From Betaproteobacteria bacterium (GTDB lineage: Bacteria; Pseudomonadota; Gammaproteobacteria; Burkholderiales; Usitatibacteraceae), in contig JADKJR010000005.1 in assembly GCA_016720925.1 (NCBI GenBank), positions 368,671 through 432,670 on the forward strand: 64,000 nt of DNA, written 5' to 3'. The notes below the pieces were generated by a model. It was not told the origin of the DNA and did no database searches. It was given only the letters and a program-made list of their open reading frames with translations. Below, piece after piece: positions 7,999 through 16,873 of this stretch (its first letter is position 1; every line of letters begins with the position of its first letter). A program made the position numbers and the translations under genes.

Positions 7999-9708
7999 CT
8001 ATCCTTGGGAGAAATTCTTGGCAACACTTGCGCGCAGTTCACGCTTAAGCAGTTTGCCGGACGGGCTGCGCGGCAAATCGTCTGCCGTAATAATGATGTG
8101 CGCCGGCACCTTGAAACTAGCCAGTCGTTGCGCCACGTGCGCGACCAGTTCGACCTCGCTTGCCACGGCTCCCGGACGCAGGTGCACCACTGCGGCCAGC
8201 ACTTCACCCAAGGTCTCATCTGGCACCCCGAAGGCAGCGACCTCCGCCACCGCGGCATGGCTAATCAGGCAAGCCTCGACCTCATTTGTGGAAATCTTCT
8301 CGCCGGCGCGATTAACGATGTCCTTGATGCGGTCAACGATGAAGATGAAACCTTCGGCATCGACATAGCCGATGTCGCCACTGGCGAACCAGCCGTCGTG
8401 CATCACGGCCGCCGTGGCCTCAGGGTCGCGCCAGTAGCCCAACATCACGGTGGGCCCGCGAAGCCAGATTTCTCCACTCTGCCCGCGCGGCAGGAACCTG
8501 CCCTCCGCGTCTGCGCTGGCAATTTCGATGATCGGCGACACTTGCCCGGAACTGCCGGGCTTGTAGAAATAGCCTGCACCAGAACTCGATGCGCCGAGCC
8601 CATTGGTTTCGGTGAGCCCATAGCCAGTGCCGGACAGAGATTTGGGCTTGGTGGAGCGGATGAGGTCGATCACCCGGGGCGCCACGGCTGAACCGCCCAG
8701 ACCAAAGGCACTCAGACTGCTGGTATCGGTGCCCGCGAAAGATGGCGACGACAAGAGTTGAAGTATCATCGCCGGTGAACCGTTGAAGGCAGTACAGTGC
8801 TCCGCAGCGATCAGGCGCAGCGCTTCCTCCGGATCCCACTTCCAGGTCATTACCAGGCGACGTCCGGTGCGCAACGCGGCTAGGAACTGAAATTGCAGGC
8901 CGCTGACATGGAACAGCGGCACCGCCATCAACGTCGTCGGCGCATATCCTGCCGCGATCATCGCCTGAATGATATCCGGCGAGGTCATGCCCGCAAGAGC
9001 CCCCTGAAAATCGTAGTTGGAAAGTGCCTGGCAGACGGCGCGTTGCGTCGACAGCGCGCCCTTAGCTCGACTGGTCGTACCCGAGGTGTACAAGATCAGC
9101 GCCGGATCCTCTGGAACCAAATGCACAGCCGGCACCTCCTGCCCCGCACCCGCTGCAATCATCGCCTCGTAGGAAGCCGCTGCCGCGTCTCCAACCCCGG
9201 CATCGGTAACCACAGCGCTGATGCCGAGCGCCGCCAGTTCACCGGCCACGGGCTCGAAACGCTGGGGGTCACAGAAGTAGACCTTGGGCGCGCTATTGTT
9301 CAGGCCATGCAGCAGTTCCTCACGCCGCCCCCAACTGTTGAGGGGTGCAACGATTGCACCGAGGGAAGCGGCAGCTAGGAACGCCGCCATCCACTCCGGG
9401 CGATTGCGCATGGCGATGGCTACGCGGTCACCCTTCTCGACGCCGAAGCGCCGCGCCAACTGAGAGGCGAGAGCATCGGCCTCGGCGAACAAGCGGTCAA
9501 AGCTCCAGCGCTGCTGTTGCAGTACGACAAACTCGCGCTCGCCAAACTTTCTCGCCGGCGCCAGCATCTCAATCAGATTCTGCGGAGCGTTCTTGAAGAC
9601 GCGCGATCGGCGACCATTGATCGTCTGCTCTGCTGTTTCGAAGGGTGCGCCAGGTGCTGTCAACTGAGCCCAGGCAGCGTCTATCTTGGCCAGCAATTCG
9701 GCGCTCAT
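7999..9708 (-). CDS. AMP-dependent acyl-CoA synthetase
   Basis: A 569-residue ANL-superfamily ligase. The phosphate loop is LYTSGTTSRAKGAL at about 215-228, the adenine site GTGYGLTETNG, the hinge region GWFASGDIGYVDAEG and DRIKDIVNRAGEKIS, and the C-terminal lysine is in SPSGKLLKREL. It is longer than the 61-1644 ligase and belongs to a different subgroup. It probably forms the CoA ester of a steroid acid or a degradation product. It is expressed with the SnoaL/OYE/ACAD/Etf genes downstream (4-bp gap to 7994). Confidence 0.93.
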   Translation of the reverse strand: MSAELLAKIDAAWAQLTAPGAPFETAEQTINGRRSRVFKNAPQNLIEMLAPARKFGEREFVVLQQQRWSFDRLFAEADALASQLARRFGVEKGDRVAIAMRNRPEWMAAFLAAASLGAIVAPLNSWGRREELLHGLNNSAPKVYFCDPQRFEPVAGELAALGISAVVTDAGVGDAAAASYEAMIAAGAGQEVPAVHLVPEDPALILYTSGTTSRAKGALSTQRAVCQALSNYDFQGALAGMTSPDIIQAMIAAGYAPTTLMAVPLFHVSGLQFQFLAALRTGRRLVMTWKWDPEEALRLIAAEHCTAFNGSPAMILQLLSSPSFAGTDTSSLSAFGLGGSAVAPRVIDLIRSTKPKSLSGTGYGLTETNGLGASSSGAGYFYKPGSSGQVSPIIEIASADAEGRFLPRGQSGEIWLRGPTVMLGYWRDPEATAAVMHDGWFASGDIGYVDAEGFIFIVDRIKDIVNRAGEKISTNEVEACLISHAAVAEVAAFGVPDETLGEVLAAVVHLRPGAVASEVELVAHVAQRLASFKVPAHIIITADDLPRSPSGKLLKRELRASVAKNFSQG

Positions 9709-9738
9709 ATGCTATCCTCGACCTTGCTACAGTACTTT

Positions 9739-10548
9739 CTACTCAAGCGTGCCTCCCATCTCAGTCGCGTTTTTGAGCAGGCTCTCAACCACGTATTGGA
9801 ATACCGGCGGCTCGCCGCCGCCATGGACATAGAGATTCGACCCAGCCGTGTAGGCCAATTCCGGTGCCGCCAGCATTAGGCATGCGTTGGCGACGTCCGT
9901 TGGGGTCGCCATTCGCCGCATGGGAATAGTGGCGGCGACGGCCTCCGACACTTCCATGGAACCGTAATGCACGTCAGCTTGGTCGGTATGCACCAGACCA
10001 GGACTCACCGCAGTGACCCGCACCCTGGGCGACCACTCCTGGGCGAGGCCCCAAGCCAACATGGCGATACCGGCCTTGGCCGCGGAATAGGCGGCGGTAC
10101 CCGGAGCCGGGCGCAGCGCACCTATGCTGCCGATGAAAATGATGGCCCCTCCCTCAGCCTGTAGCTGCATGATCGCGTTTGCCGCCTGCGCAGCGTTGAG
10201 AGGCGCGATCAAGTTGAGACGAATGATTCCTTCATGAAATCTTGGCGAAGCGGTAGCGGCAGCCACCGAAGGACTGCCACCAGCATTGTTGACCAGCACA
10301 TCGAGGCGTCCGTGGCGCCGCATCACTTCGGCCAGAAGTGTTTTGATGGCCTCGGCCTCACGCACGTCGCAGGAGATGAACTCGGCGTTACGACCGCCGG
10401 CGCTGGGAGCCTCGACGGGCGCGTTGCGACCGCAAACAATCACGGTGGCGCCAGCACCGAGGAACCCCTCGGCGATACCGCGACCGATACCTTTCGTACC
10501 ACCCGTCACCAATACGACCTGACCAGCATAATCGAATCTCACAGACAT
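9739..10548 (-). CDS. Short-chain dehydrogenase/reductase (SDR)
   Basis: A classical SDR of 269 residues. The cofactor motif is TGGTKGIGRG at about 16-25, with NNAGG near 90 and the active-site pair in YSAAKAG. The ATG at 10546-10548 (MSVRFDYAGQ) is preferred over the one five codons upstream because it matches the family N-terminus. It is the first gene of the long minus-strand run. The 5' region (10549-10630) has a motif resembling the sites before other SDR and regulator genes here. Likely substrate: a hydroxy- or keto-steroid or acyl-CoA; not determinable. Confidence 0.9.
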   Translation of the reverse strand: MSVRFDYAGQVVLVTGGTKGIGRGIAEGFLGAGATVIVCGRNAPVEAPSAGGRNAEFISCDVREAEAIKTLLAEVMRRHGRLDVLVNNAGGSPSVAAATASPRFHEGIIRLNLIAPLNAAQAANAIMQLQAEGGAIIFIGSIGALRPAPGTAAYSAAKAGIAMLAWGLAQEWSPRVRVTAVSPGLVHTDQADVHYGSMEVSEAVAATIPMRRMATPTDVANACLMLAAPELAYTAGSNLYVHGGGEPPVFQYVVESLLKNATEMGGTLE

Positions 10549-10567
10549 AACGCTGCCCCTCATTCTT

Positions 10568-10625
10568 GCTTGCTCTAGTTTAGGTAGTGGACAAAACGGC
10601 CTCGTCGTCTGAATGGACGATGGCC
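10568..10625 (-). promoter_or_regulatory. Putative operator region upstream of the SDR gene
   Basis: At 10568-10579 GCTTGCTCTAGT is a 9/12 match to the palindrome ACTTGTCCAAGT found before the LuxR gene. At 10599-10625 an imperfect inverted repeat (GGCCTCGTC against GGACGATGGCC) repeats the arm of the perfect hairpin before the SDR at 59940. Same order and similar spacing in both places. Function inferred only. Confidence 0.35.
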
Positions 10626-10712
10626 CGGCTCAAACGGTATCCCCATCAAGGTGGCGCGCCTTACCAATGATGCGGGCGGGCGGGGGTCGATGCCGGTGCT
10701 GTCCAGGCCTCA

Positions 10713-11850
10713 CTAGCTGTGGCCAACCAACACCAGTCCGAATGCCACGACACTATTCAGCACGATACGCACCAGGTTCGACTGTTGGCGCGCACAGGTC
10801 CTGGAATAATCGCGCGCAAACGGCACGCACAGTGTTGCGGTTTGGTCCCAAGGTCTCTGCCGCCTCTTCCAGAGAATATCCGTTAGCCGGTTCGATGGCC
10901 AAGGCATTCTCCGCCGGGTTTAGACTGAACAGTTGCCTGACAACGCTGTCTCGCGCCTGCGTGCGCGTCTCGGCGTCGCGCATGAAGTGCAGTGCCAGCT
11001 GGTCTTCGCCGCCTGCCGGTCCTGCGCTGGCATGCATTGCAGCTCGAGGGCGACCGTGCCCGAGCGCAGAGTCACCGACAGGGTCTCGTTTACCTTGAAC
11101 TTCACCGGATACAGACGTGCGACCGGTTTGCGTATAGCCGTCTGCAGAATGCAATTGTCACGGGCTTTGTGGGCTTTCGGATGTCCACCGTTCAGCCTGC
11201 GACGCCCCCAGCCTTGGCCAACTGTTCCGCGTTGGAGTTCATCTGCGGCATGCGTCCGGCCTTGTCGAACGTGATGGTCACCATTGTCAGAAGCCCAGCG
11301 CCTGTACATTGCGCGCGCGCAACGGCTAGCTGCGATCAAACTACATGGAGGCCCCACAAGTACGGCAACAACTGGTCCAGCCGCTCACGATCCCCTGCGT
11401 GAAGGGCGCTCCTGCTTCTGCAGGAGGCATGCGAGAGGGAAAGATCGAATGGTCCGGCGTGCGGATAACAACGGCAAAAATCGTGGCAAACATCGTGTGG
11501 CATGCACTACGTCACGCAATTAGGCTCGTGCCGCCATTAGGAAATGGACGGGATGTCCCCGACCGTCACCACTTCGTCACACGGCACGCCGCAGAAGAGG
11601 CAAGCAAGATAACCGGAAAAGTAGTATTCGTTCAATGACCGTTTCAATGGCCATCAGAGCAAGCCAAGGTCTTCGGCACTTAGCGAGCGCATGATCAAAG
11701 TCGCATATTTGGCGCCGATTAGATCGCGAATGCGCATCAGGGTCGGCTGCTACTTCTGCGCTGCGCATCGAGTGGCGCGACGTAGAGCAGGCCGATCATC
11801 CTGCCGAACTAGTCAACTGTCGCAAACGCGCTTGCCGCGCCTGAAATCAC
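10713..11850 (-). pseudogene. Decayed LuxR-type regulator (paralogue of the 43119-44335 gene)
   Basis: Several minus-strand frames line up in order with the LuxR-type regulator at 43119-44335. About 11800-11640 reads LMRIRDLIGAKYATLIMRS, like that gene's LTRLRTYLNANWVTMILRP. Around 11590 reads CGVPCDEVVTVGDIPS, like VGLPRDKPVTIDEI. At 11284-11225 is MVTITFDKAGRMPQMNSNAE, like GTVMLDEMGAIMRINSIAE. At 10930-10800 is the HTH (LNPAENALAIEP, then LEEAAETLGPNRNTVRAV). The tail QQSNLVRIVLNSVVAFG ends in yet another frame near 10713. Frames change at least four times and stop codons fall inside, so I call a full-length pseudogene even after allowing for read errors. This covers the 1.4 kb between the SDR and the SnoaL gene. 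Confidence 0.72.
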
Positions 11851-11979
11851 GCCTCTGTATCGTTGGCAGTCGCATATCAAGGGACGCCGACACATACAAG
11901 GCAAAGCGTCACTCCCGATGTCCCGGACCCTTGCCGATGGGTTTTGATGTGAAGTGCATGTCCTTGGGCAATGGACGTA

Positions 11980-12387
11980 TTACTTAAGCAACCTTTCGTA
12001 ATAGCTGGATCGAATGCGCCATTCTCCTTCTAGACGGACGTACTCGTCCTCATAGAGCGCCGTCCCTTCACAAACCTTCTGCACTTCCAGGTTGTAGAAA
12101 ATATCCTGCAGATACCACAGGCCGGTCGCCGTATGACCATTGACCGTGATCTCCGGCAGGTGGCCGTGATGCATGCCGAACTTGGTTTCGGTAAAGCCAA
12201 GGCGGAAAAATTCCTCCAGTTCCGCCTGCCAACCTTCGCGACGGATGTCGTATGTCGGACTGCGATAATGTATCCAGGCATCCGGCGTGAAGACCTGCTC
12301 CAGCGTCTTCAGGTCACAGGTATCAATGGAGCGGAAGTAGCGGGCTTTAAGCTGCTTGATCAGTTCTATGGATTCGAGGTCGATCAC
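11980..12387 (-). CDS. SnoaL-like (NTF2-fold) protein
   Basis: A 135-residue one-domain protein (MIDLESIELIKQLKARYFRS) with the NTF2-like pattern: N-terminal helix, IDTCDLKTLEQVFTPDAWIHY, and a terminal beta-sheet WRIRSSYYERL. Close in size to SnoaL polyketide cyclases, scytalone dehydratase and ketosteroid isomerase, but without KSI's Asp pattern. It is transcribed divergently from the SDR at 12618; the 230-bp gap between them must hold both promoters. Possible role in dehydration or isomerisation of a steroid intermediate, unproven. Confidence 0.85.
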   Translation of the reverse strand: MIDLESIELIKQLKARYFRSIDTCDLKTLEQVFTPDAWIHYRSPTYDIRREGWQAELEEFFRLGFTETKFGMHHGHLPEITVNGHTATGLWYLQDIFYNLEVQKVCEGTALYEDEYVRLEGEWRIRSSYYERLLK

Positions 12388-12617
12388 TTCAGATTCTCCG
12401 GTGGGGACATGGCACCGACTGCGACGGGCGCAAAGGCCTACTTACGCAGATTCTCGGCGGTCATGACCGCATTGTTGCAGGTGAAGGCGAGACTGGGATA
12501 GTCCAATCGGATGATGAAATTGATAGCTATCTTCTCTAAGGTCTTCCCTTGATCATCGCGGTGGCCCGGTTGTATCGGAAAACTAATACCGGAATCCGTT
12601 CATATGGGAGGCACAGC

Positions 12618-13442
12618 ATGAGATTCGCAAATAAGGTCGCTGTCATCACCGGTGCCGGGCAAGGGATGGGACGCGCCATCGCGCAGCGCCTGGCACGCGA
12701 AGGCGCCAAGATCGTGGCTGTCGACGTCAAGGAGGCCGGTGTGCGCGAGACGCTGGATCTGATCGGAGCCGACGTCGGCATCGCCCGCATCTGCAACATC
12801 GCCGACAGCGCTGCGGTGCAGGCACTGTTCGCCGAAGTCGATGAAAGGTACGGTCGCCTCGACGTTCTAGTCAACAATGCCGGCATCGGCAGCGCAAGGA
12901 AGGACGGCTATGACAAGCAGGTCGCGCGGATTGCCGAGCGCAACGCGCAGATCGCGCGCGGCGAGACGCCGACGGTGTTTCCCGATATCACCATCGACAT
13001 GCAGGACGAGGGCTGGCACGGTGTCCTCAATGTCAACCTGCACGGTAGTTTCTACTGCATACGCGAGGCCCTGCGCGTAATGACCAGGCATTCGATCAAG
13101 GGCTCGATCGCCAATATTTCGAGCACCTCTGCGATGTCGGGAGAAGGCGCGCCGCACTACGCCGCTTCCAAGGCTGCCTTGATCGGTCTCGTGCGCAGCC
13201 TTGCGCGCGAGTTGGGTCCTCGCGGCATCCGCGTCAATAATGTAATGCCCGGGCCGGTCAACACGCCGATTATGGGCAATGTGCCGCAAAGCTGGAAGGA
13301 CTCAATGATCGCGGCGATTCCATTGGGGCGAATTGCCGAGCCGGACGACATTGCCAACGTCGTCGCCTTCGTCGCCTCGGACGAGGCCGCGATGATCACT
13401 GGCGCCGACATCGTCGCCAATGGCGGCTCTTACTTCAAATAG
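12618..13442 (+). CDS. SDR family oxidoreductase
   Basis: A 274-residue SDR with TGAGQGMGRA (cofactor loop, about 12-21), NNAGIG near 90 and YAASKAA as the active-site pair. An insertion of about 25 residues (RIAERNAQIARGETPTVF) follows the NNAG motif. ATG 12618 has a strong ribosome site (GGGAGG, 12606-12611), so the longer frame upstream is discarded. First gene of a three-gene plus-strand run with a membrane protein (11-bp gap) and a MaoC hydratase, suggesting hydroxyacyl-CoA or hydroxysteroid oxidation. Confidence 0.93.
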   Translation: MRFANKVAVITGAGQGMGRAIAQRLAREGAKIVAVDVKEAGVRETLDLIGADVGIARICNIADSAAVQALFAEVDERYGRLDVLVNNAGIGSARKDGYDKQVARIAERNAQIARGETPTVFPDITIDMQDEGWHGVLNVNLHGSFYCIREALRVMTRHSIKGSIANISSTSAMSGEGAPHYAASKAALIGLVRSLARELGPRGIRVNNVMPGPVNTPIMGNVPQSWKDSMIAAIPLGRIAEPDDIANVVAFVASDEAAMITGADIVANGGSYFK

Positions 13443-13453
13443 GTAGACCCAAA

Positions 13454-13979
13454 ATGAACGACGTTACGCACGGCCATGACGGCTCAGCCGCATCCGCCGC
13501 CTTGTCGCCAAGGAAAGGACTCTTGGTCCTCTTTGGCTTGGTAGTGGTGATAGGCGCGTTTCTGTGGATCACGCACCTACTCGGCATCACCGAGGTCTGG
13601 GTGGCATTCCTGTTCCTGCTCTATTGGGCGGGCTTGAACCACGCCCAGATGGGAATGCTACCTAAGGCAATCGTCGGAGCGGTCGTAGGCCTATTGATCG
13701 CCTATTCGCTCCAGCAACTACCCTTGAGACTTGGCAACGCGGGGCTTGCCGTATTTCTCGCCATCATTTTGGTACTCGTCTATTTTCAGATTGTGGGTTG
13801 GCTGACACTTGCGGTGAATATGTCGACGATGCTCTTTCTGACCGTCGCCACGATTCCCCCATACAGGCCGCCTTCGACTTTCCGGCCTTTTGATGGGGCT
13901 GGGTGCCGGTATTCTCTATTTCGTGGGCCTAGTGTGGCTTGCCGCGCTGTTGCATAAAAGAAAGCCGGCGCGCAATTAG
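13454..13979 (+). CDS. Small integral membrane protein, 3' end frameshifted
   Basis: About 175 residues with a charged N-terminus, then at least four hydrophobic segments (LLVLFGLVVVIGAFLWI; VWVAFLFLLYWAGL; AIVGAVVGLLIAYSL; AGLAVFLAIILVLVYF). The frame breaks near 13860 at a run of Cs and again near 13890. The restored tail reads MGLGAGILYFVGLVWLAALL followed by HKRKPARN and TAG at 13977-13979. It lies between an SDR and a MaoC hydratase, so it could be a small transporter or membrane anchor. I do not recognise the family. Confidence 0.7.
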
Positions 13980-13997
13980 TCAACAAGGAGAAGAACC

Positions 13998-14471
13998 GTG
14001 GGGCAATCTAAACATTACCAAGACGCCGTAGCACTGAATACGTTGGTCTCAGAAAGCTTCGGCCCGTGGAGCAACAACGTCAAGGTTACCCAGGAAATGA
14101 TCAACCATTTCGCCGAACTCTCCGGTGACCACACCTGGCTGCATGTAGATGTGGAGCGCTGTAGGAAGGAGAGCCCCTTCAAAACAACCATCGCCCACGG
14201 CTTTCTGTTGCTGTCGATGCTCTCACGCTTCAATTCCCTGCCCGACGTAACAACACTAGTGACTGGCTACAGGCACATGATGAACTATGGCTCAGACAGG
14301 TTGCGCTTCCTAGGCGCCGTCCCGGTCGATAGCGAGATTCACGCCCGCAGCCGCATCAAAGAAATCGAAGTCAGCACCAAGAAGACCAAGATGGTGGCAG
14401 AGACCCACCTGCACATTGTCGGCCAGGAGTCGGCAGCGCTGGTGTACGAAATGATGTTTGTCTATCTCTAG
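13998..14471 (+). CDS. MaoC-like enoyl-CoA hydratase
   Basis: A 157-residue single hot-dog domain. The hydratase-2 motif FAELSGDHTWLHVD places Asp44 and His49 as the catalytic pair, as in R-specific enoyl-CoA hydratases. Start is GTG at 13998 with AAGGAG at 13985-13990, 7 bp before it. It would add water to a trans-2-enoyl-CoA; R-stereochemistry is usual for this fold. It shares the run with the SDR at 12618, a natural hydration/oxidation pair. It converges with the aldehyde dehydrogenase gene, only 18 bp between stops. Confidence 0.92.
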   Translation: MGQSKHYQDAVALNTLVSESFGPWSNNVKVTQEMINHFAELSGDHTWLHVDVERCRKESPFKTTIAHGFLLLSMLSRFNSLPDVTTLVTGYRHMMNYGSDRLRFLGAVPVDSEIHARSRIKEIEVSTKKTKMVAETHLHIVGQESAALVYEMMFVYL

Positions 14472-14489
14472 CATCGAAGCTGTGCCGCC

Positions 14490-15935
14490 TCAGGACCGGC
14501 GCACGTTATCCTTGAGCATCGTCAGGAACTTGTCTGTAAATGGCGGGTTCATGCCCAATACATTTCGCGGGTCCCACCAGCCGGCGCGATACACGCTACG
14601 CGCATGGCTGAACTCGGCAAAGCCTTCCGGTCCATTGTAGTGTCCCATGCCTGAGGCGCCCACACCGCCGAAGGGTGCATCATTTATCGCGACGTGGAGC
14701 ATCACGTCGTTGACCGTAACGCCTCCTGATAGCGTGTGCCCAAGCACATATTCCCGCTCGGTCGCGTCGTCGCCAAAATAATAAAGCGCCAGCGGTCGCT
14801 CGCTGCTGTTAACGCCGGCGACGACGTCTTCGATACTGTCGTAGCCGACCACGGCCATCGCCGGGCCAAAAATCTCTTCGCGCGCAATACCGCTGTTGGC
14901 CGGCGGATCGATCACCAGCCGCATCGGCCGGCGGCGGTCGGCGGCGCCATCATCGGCAGTGCCCGCCGCCTCCACACGGGCACCTGCGGCACGCGCCTCT
15001 TCGATCTTAGCTTCAACGCGTTGCATATGCCGATCGTTCGCTACGCAGGTCACGTCCGGGTTGCCGCTGATGCGGGGAAACATTGAAGTCCAGCGCCGCT
15101 TGAATTCAGCCACAAACGCATCTACCCTCTCACGCGGGACGTATATGGTGTCTGGCGTCACACAGATTTGCCCGTTGTTCTGCGCTTTGCCCACAGCAAT
15201 CCGCTCGACCGCACGCGACAGGTCGGCGCTGCGACCAATGATGGCAGGCGAGTTGCCGCCAAGCTCGAGGGTCAGCGGCACCAAGTGCGCCGCAGCCTCG
15301 CGCATTACGCTGCGCGCGATTGCGGCGCTACCGGTGAAGACCAAGTGATCAAAGGGCAGGCGCGTGAATGCCTGGGCGACGCCGACTCCACCCGTGACCA
15401 CCGATAGTTCGAGTGGATCGAAATACTGTGCAACCGCATCGGCAAGCCATTCGGATGTCCGCGGCGACAGGTCGGAGGGTTTGACCATGGCGCGGTTGCC
15501 GGCGGCGAAGACGCTTGCCAGCGGTGCAAAGATCATGAACAACGGTCCGTTCCAGGTGCCCGCTACCCCGACCACACCCTTTGGCTGGTAACGCACTTCG
15601 GCGCGGGCGCCGAACAGGTTGAAGGGAAACACGCCACGCCGCCGCTGCGGCCGCATCCAGGCATCGACGTGCTTTTGCGCGTACTTGAGCGTCGTGATCG
15701 GCGCCTGCACGTCAAGCATGATCGTGGCCGCCGGATGGCGTCCGCCGAAATCCGCCGAAATCAATTCGCAGATCGTGTCGCAATTCGTCTTCAGTAGCTC
15801 GACGCTGCGGCGCAGGCGGTCACGGCGAGTTGCCGCAGCTACCGGGCCCTCGGCAATGAAGGCGCTGCGCTGCCGCAGCAGATGCGCCAGCATTTCCGTT
15901 TCCGTCGGTGATTCCGCCAGGGCGCGTTCGGGCAT
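14490..15935 (-). CDS. Aldehyde dehydrogenase (coniferyl-aldehyde/class 3 type)
   Basis: A 481-residue NAD(P)-dependent ALDH. Catalytic Cys258 is in NNGQICVTPDT and the general-base Glu224 in LTLELGGNSPAI. GTWNGPLFMIFAPL marks the class-3/coniferyl type, with no transmembrane tail beyond the normal C-terminus. In a sterol locus the natural reaction would be oxidation of a side-chain aldehyde (C-26 or C-24) to the acid that the ligases activate. Last gene in the 14490-23832 minus-strand run. Confidence 0.92.
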   Translation of the reverse strand: MPERALAESPTETEMLAHLLRQRSAFIAEGPVAAATRRDRLRRSVELLKTNCDTICELISADFGGRHPAATIMLDVQAPITTLKYAQKHVDAWMRPQRRRGVFPFNLFGARAEVRYQPKGVVGVAGTWNGPLFMIFAPLASVFAAGNRAMVKPSDLSPRTSEWLADAVAQYFDPLELSVVTGGVGVAQAFTRLPFDHLVFTGSAAIARSVMREAAAHLVPLTLELGGNSPAIIGRSADLSRAVERIAVGKAQNNGQICVTPDTIYVPRERVDAFVAEFKRRWTSMFPRISGNPDVTCVANDRHMQRVEAKIEEARAAGARVEAAGTADDGAADRRRPMRLVIDPPANSGIAREEIFGPAMAVVGYDSIEDVVAGVNSSERPLALYYFGDDATEREYVLGHTLSGGVTVNDVMLHVAINDAPFGGVGASGMGHYNGPEGFAEFSHARSVYRAGWWDPRNVLGMNPPFTDKFLTMLKDNVRRS

Positions 15936-15952
15936 TTGCTGAACTACATCGA

Positions 15953-16856
15953 TTACTGTGGAGGTACGCCGTAACCGTCCAGCACCGGCCGGTGCTTATC
16001 GTCGAAGTACTGCGACAGAGTGGCGTGCATGTCAGCGATGTCCCATTTGCCGCCCTTCGGGTTGTCATAGGAAACGTCCAGCCGTGGCCGTTGCACGATG
16101 GTGACACGGCCACCCCAGACCACGAACAATTCGCCGGAAATATGGCCGGCTTCCGGAGGCGAGATAGCCGACCAGCGGGGCGACGTTGGCCGGATCGAAG
16201 ACGTCGAACCCTTCCGGCGGCTTGGCGAACATCGCCGCATGCGGCATGTTCTCGGTCATGGCGGTACGCCCGCGCGGCAGGATCACGTTGCAGGTGACAC
16301 CCATCTTGAGCATCAGGGCGGCAACTCCGAGACTTAGCGCCGCGATGCCCGCCTTGGCCGGTGCGTAGTTGGGCTGGCCCGGCGACGCGTAGAGCATGGC
16401 CTCCGAGGAGGTGCTGACCAGGCGGCCATAAACCGGACCGGACTTTGCCTTCTCGCGCCAGTACTTGGCGGCATTGCGCATATTGACGAAATGCCCGCGC
16501 AGGTGAACGCGCACCACGGAATCGAACTCGTCGTCGCTCATGCCGTAGATGGTCTTGTCGCGCGTATAGCCGGCGTTATTGACCATGATGTTCACGTCGC
16601 CGAAGGTATCCAGCGCCGTCTTGAAGAGATTGCCGGCGGCCGCGGTGTCGGCACAGTCGCCGAGCACGGCGATCGCCTCGCCACCCAGCGCCTTGATGTC
16701 GGCGACGGTCTGCTGGGCCGCTTCGGCGGCCTTGGGCAGGTCGATGTCATTGATCACGATGCGTGCGCCCTGCCGCGCCAATTGCAGCGCCTCCTCGCGC
16801 CCCAGTCCCTGCCCTGCGCCGGTAATGATCGCGACCTTGCCTGTCAGATTGCCCAT
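15953..16856 (-). CDS. SDR, ChsB1/17-beta-HSD type 4-like, one frameshift
   Basis: Restored length about 301 residues. The N-terminal part (MGNLTGKVAIITGAGQGLGR, NNAGYTRDKTIYGMSDDEFD, YAPAKAG) is like the dehydrogenase domain of HSD17B4/multifunctional enzyme 2 and mycobacterial ChsB1. The frame breaks near 16158; the continuation (SGELFVVWGGRVTIV, then DKHRPVLDGYGVPPQ) supplies the family's C-terminal cap and stops at 15953. ATG 16854-16856 is chosen because it opens at the fold. ChsB1-type enzymes oxidise the 22-hydroxy CoA ester before thiolysis by FadA5, and the FadA5-like gene lies directly upstream (17-bp gap). Confidence 0.85.
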
Positions 16857-16873
16857 GCTGTTCTCTCCTTGTG

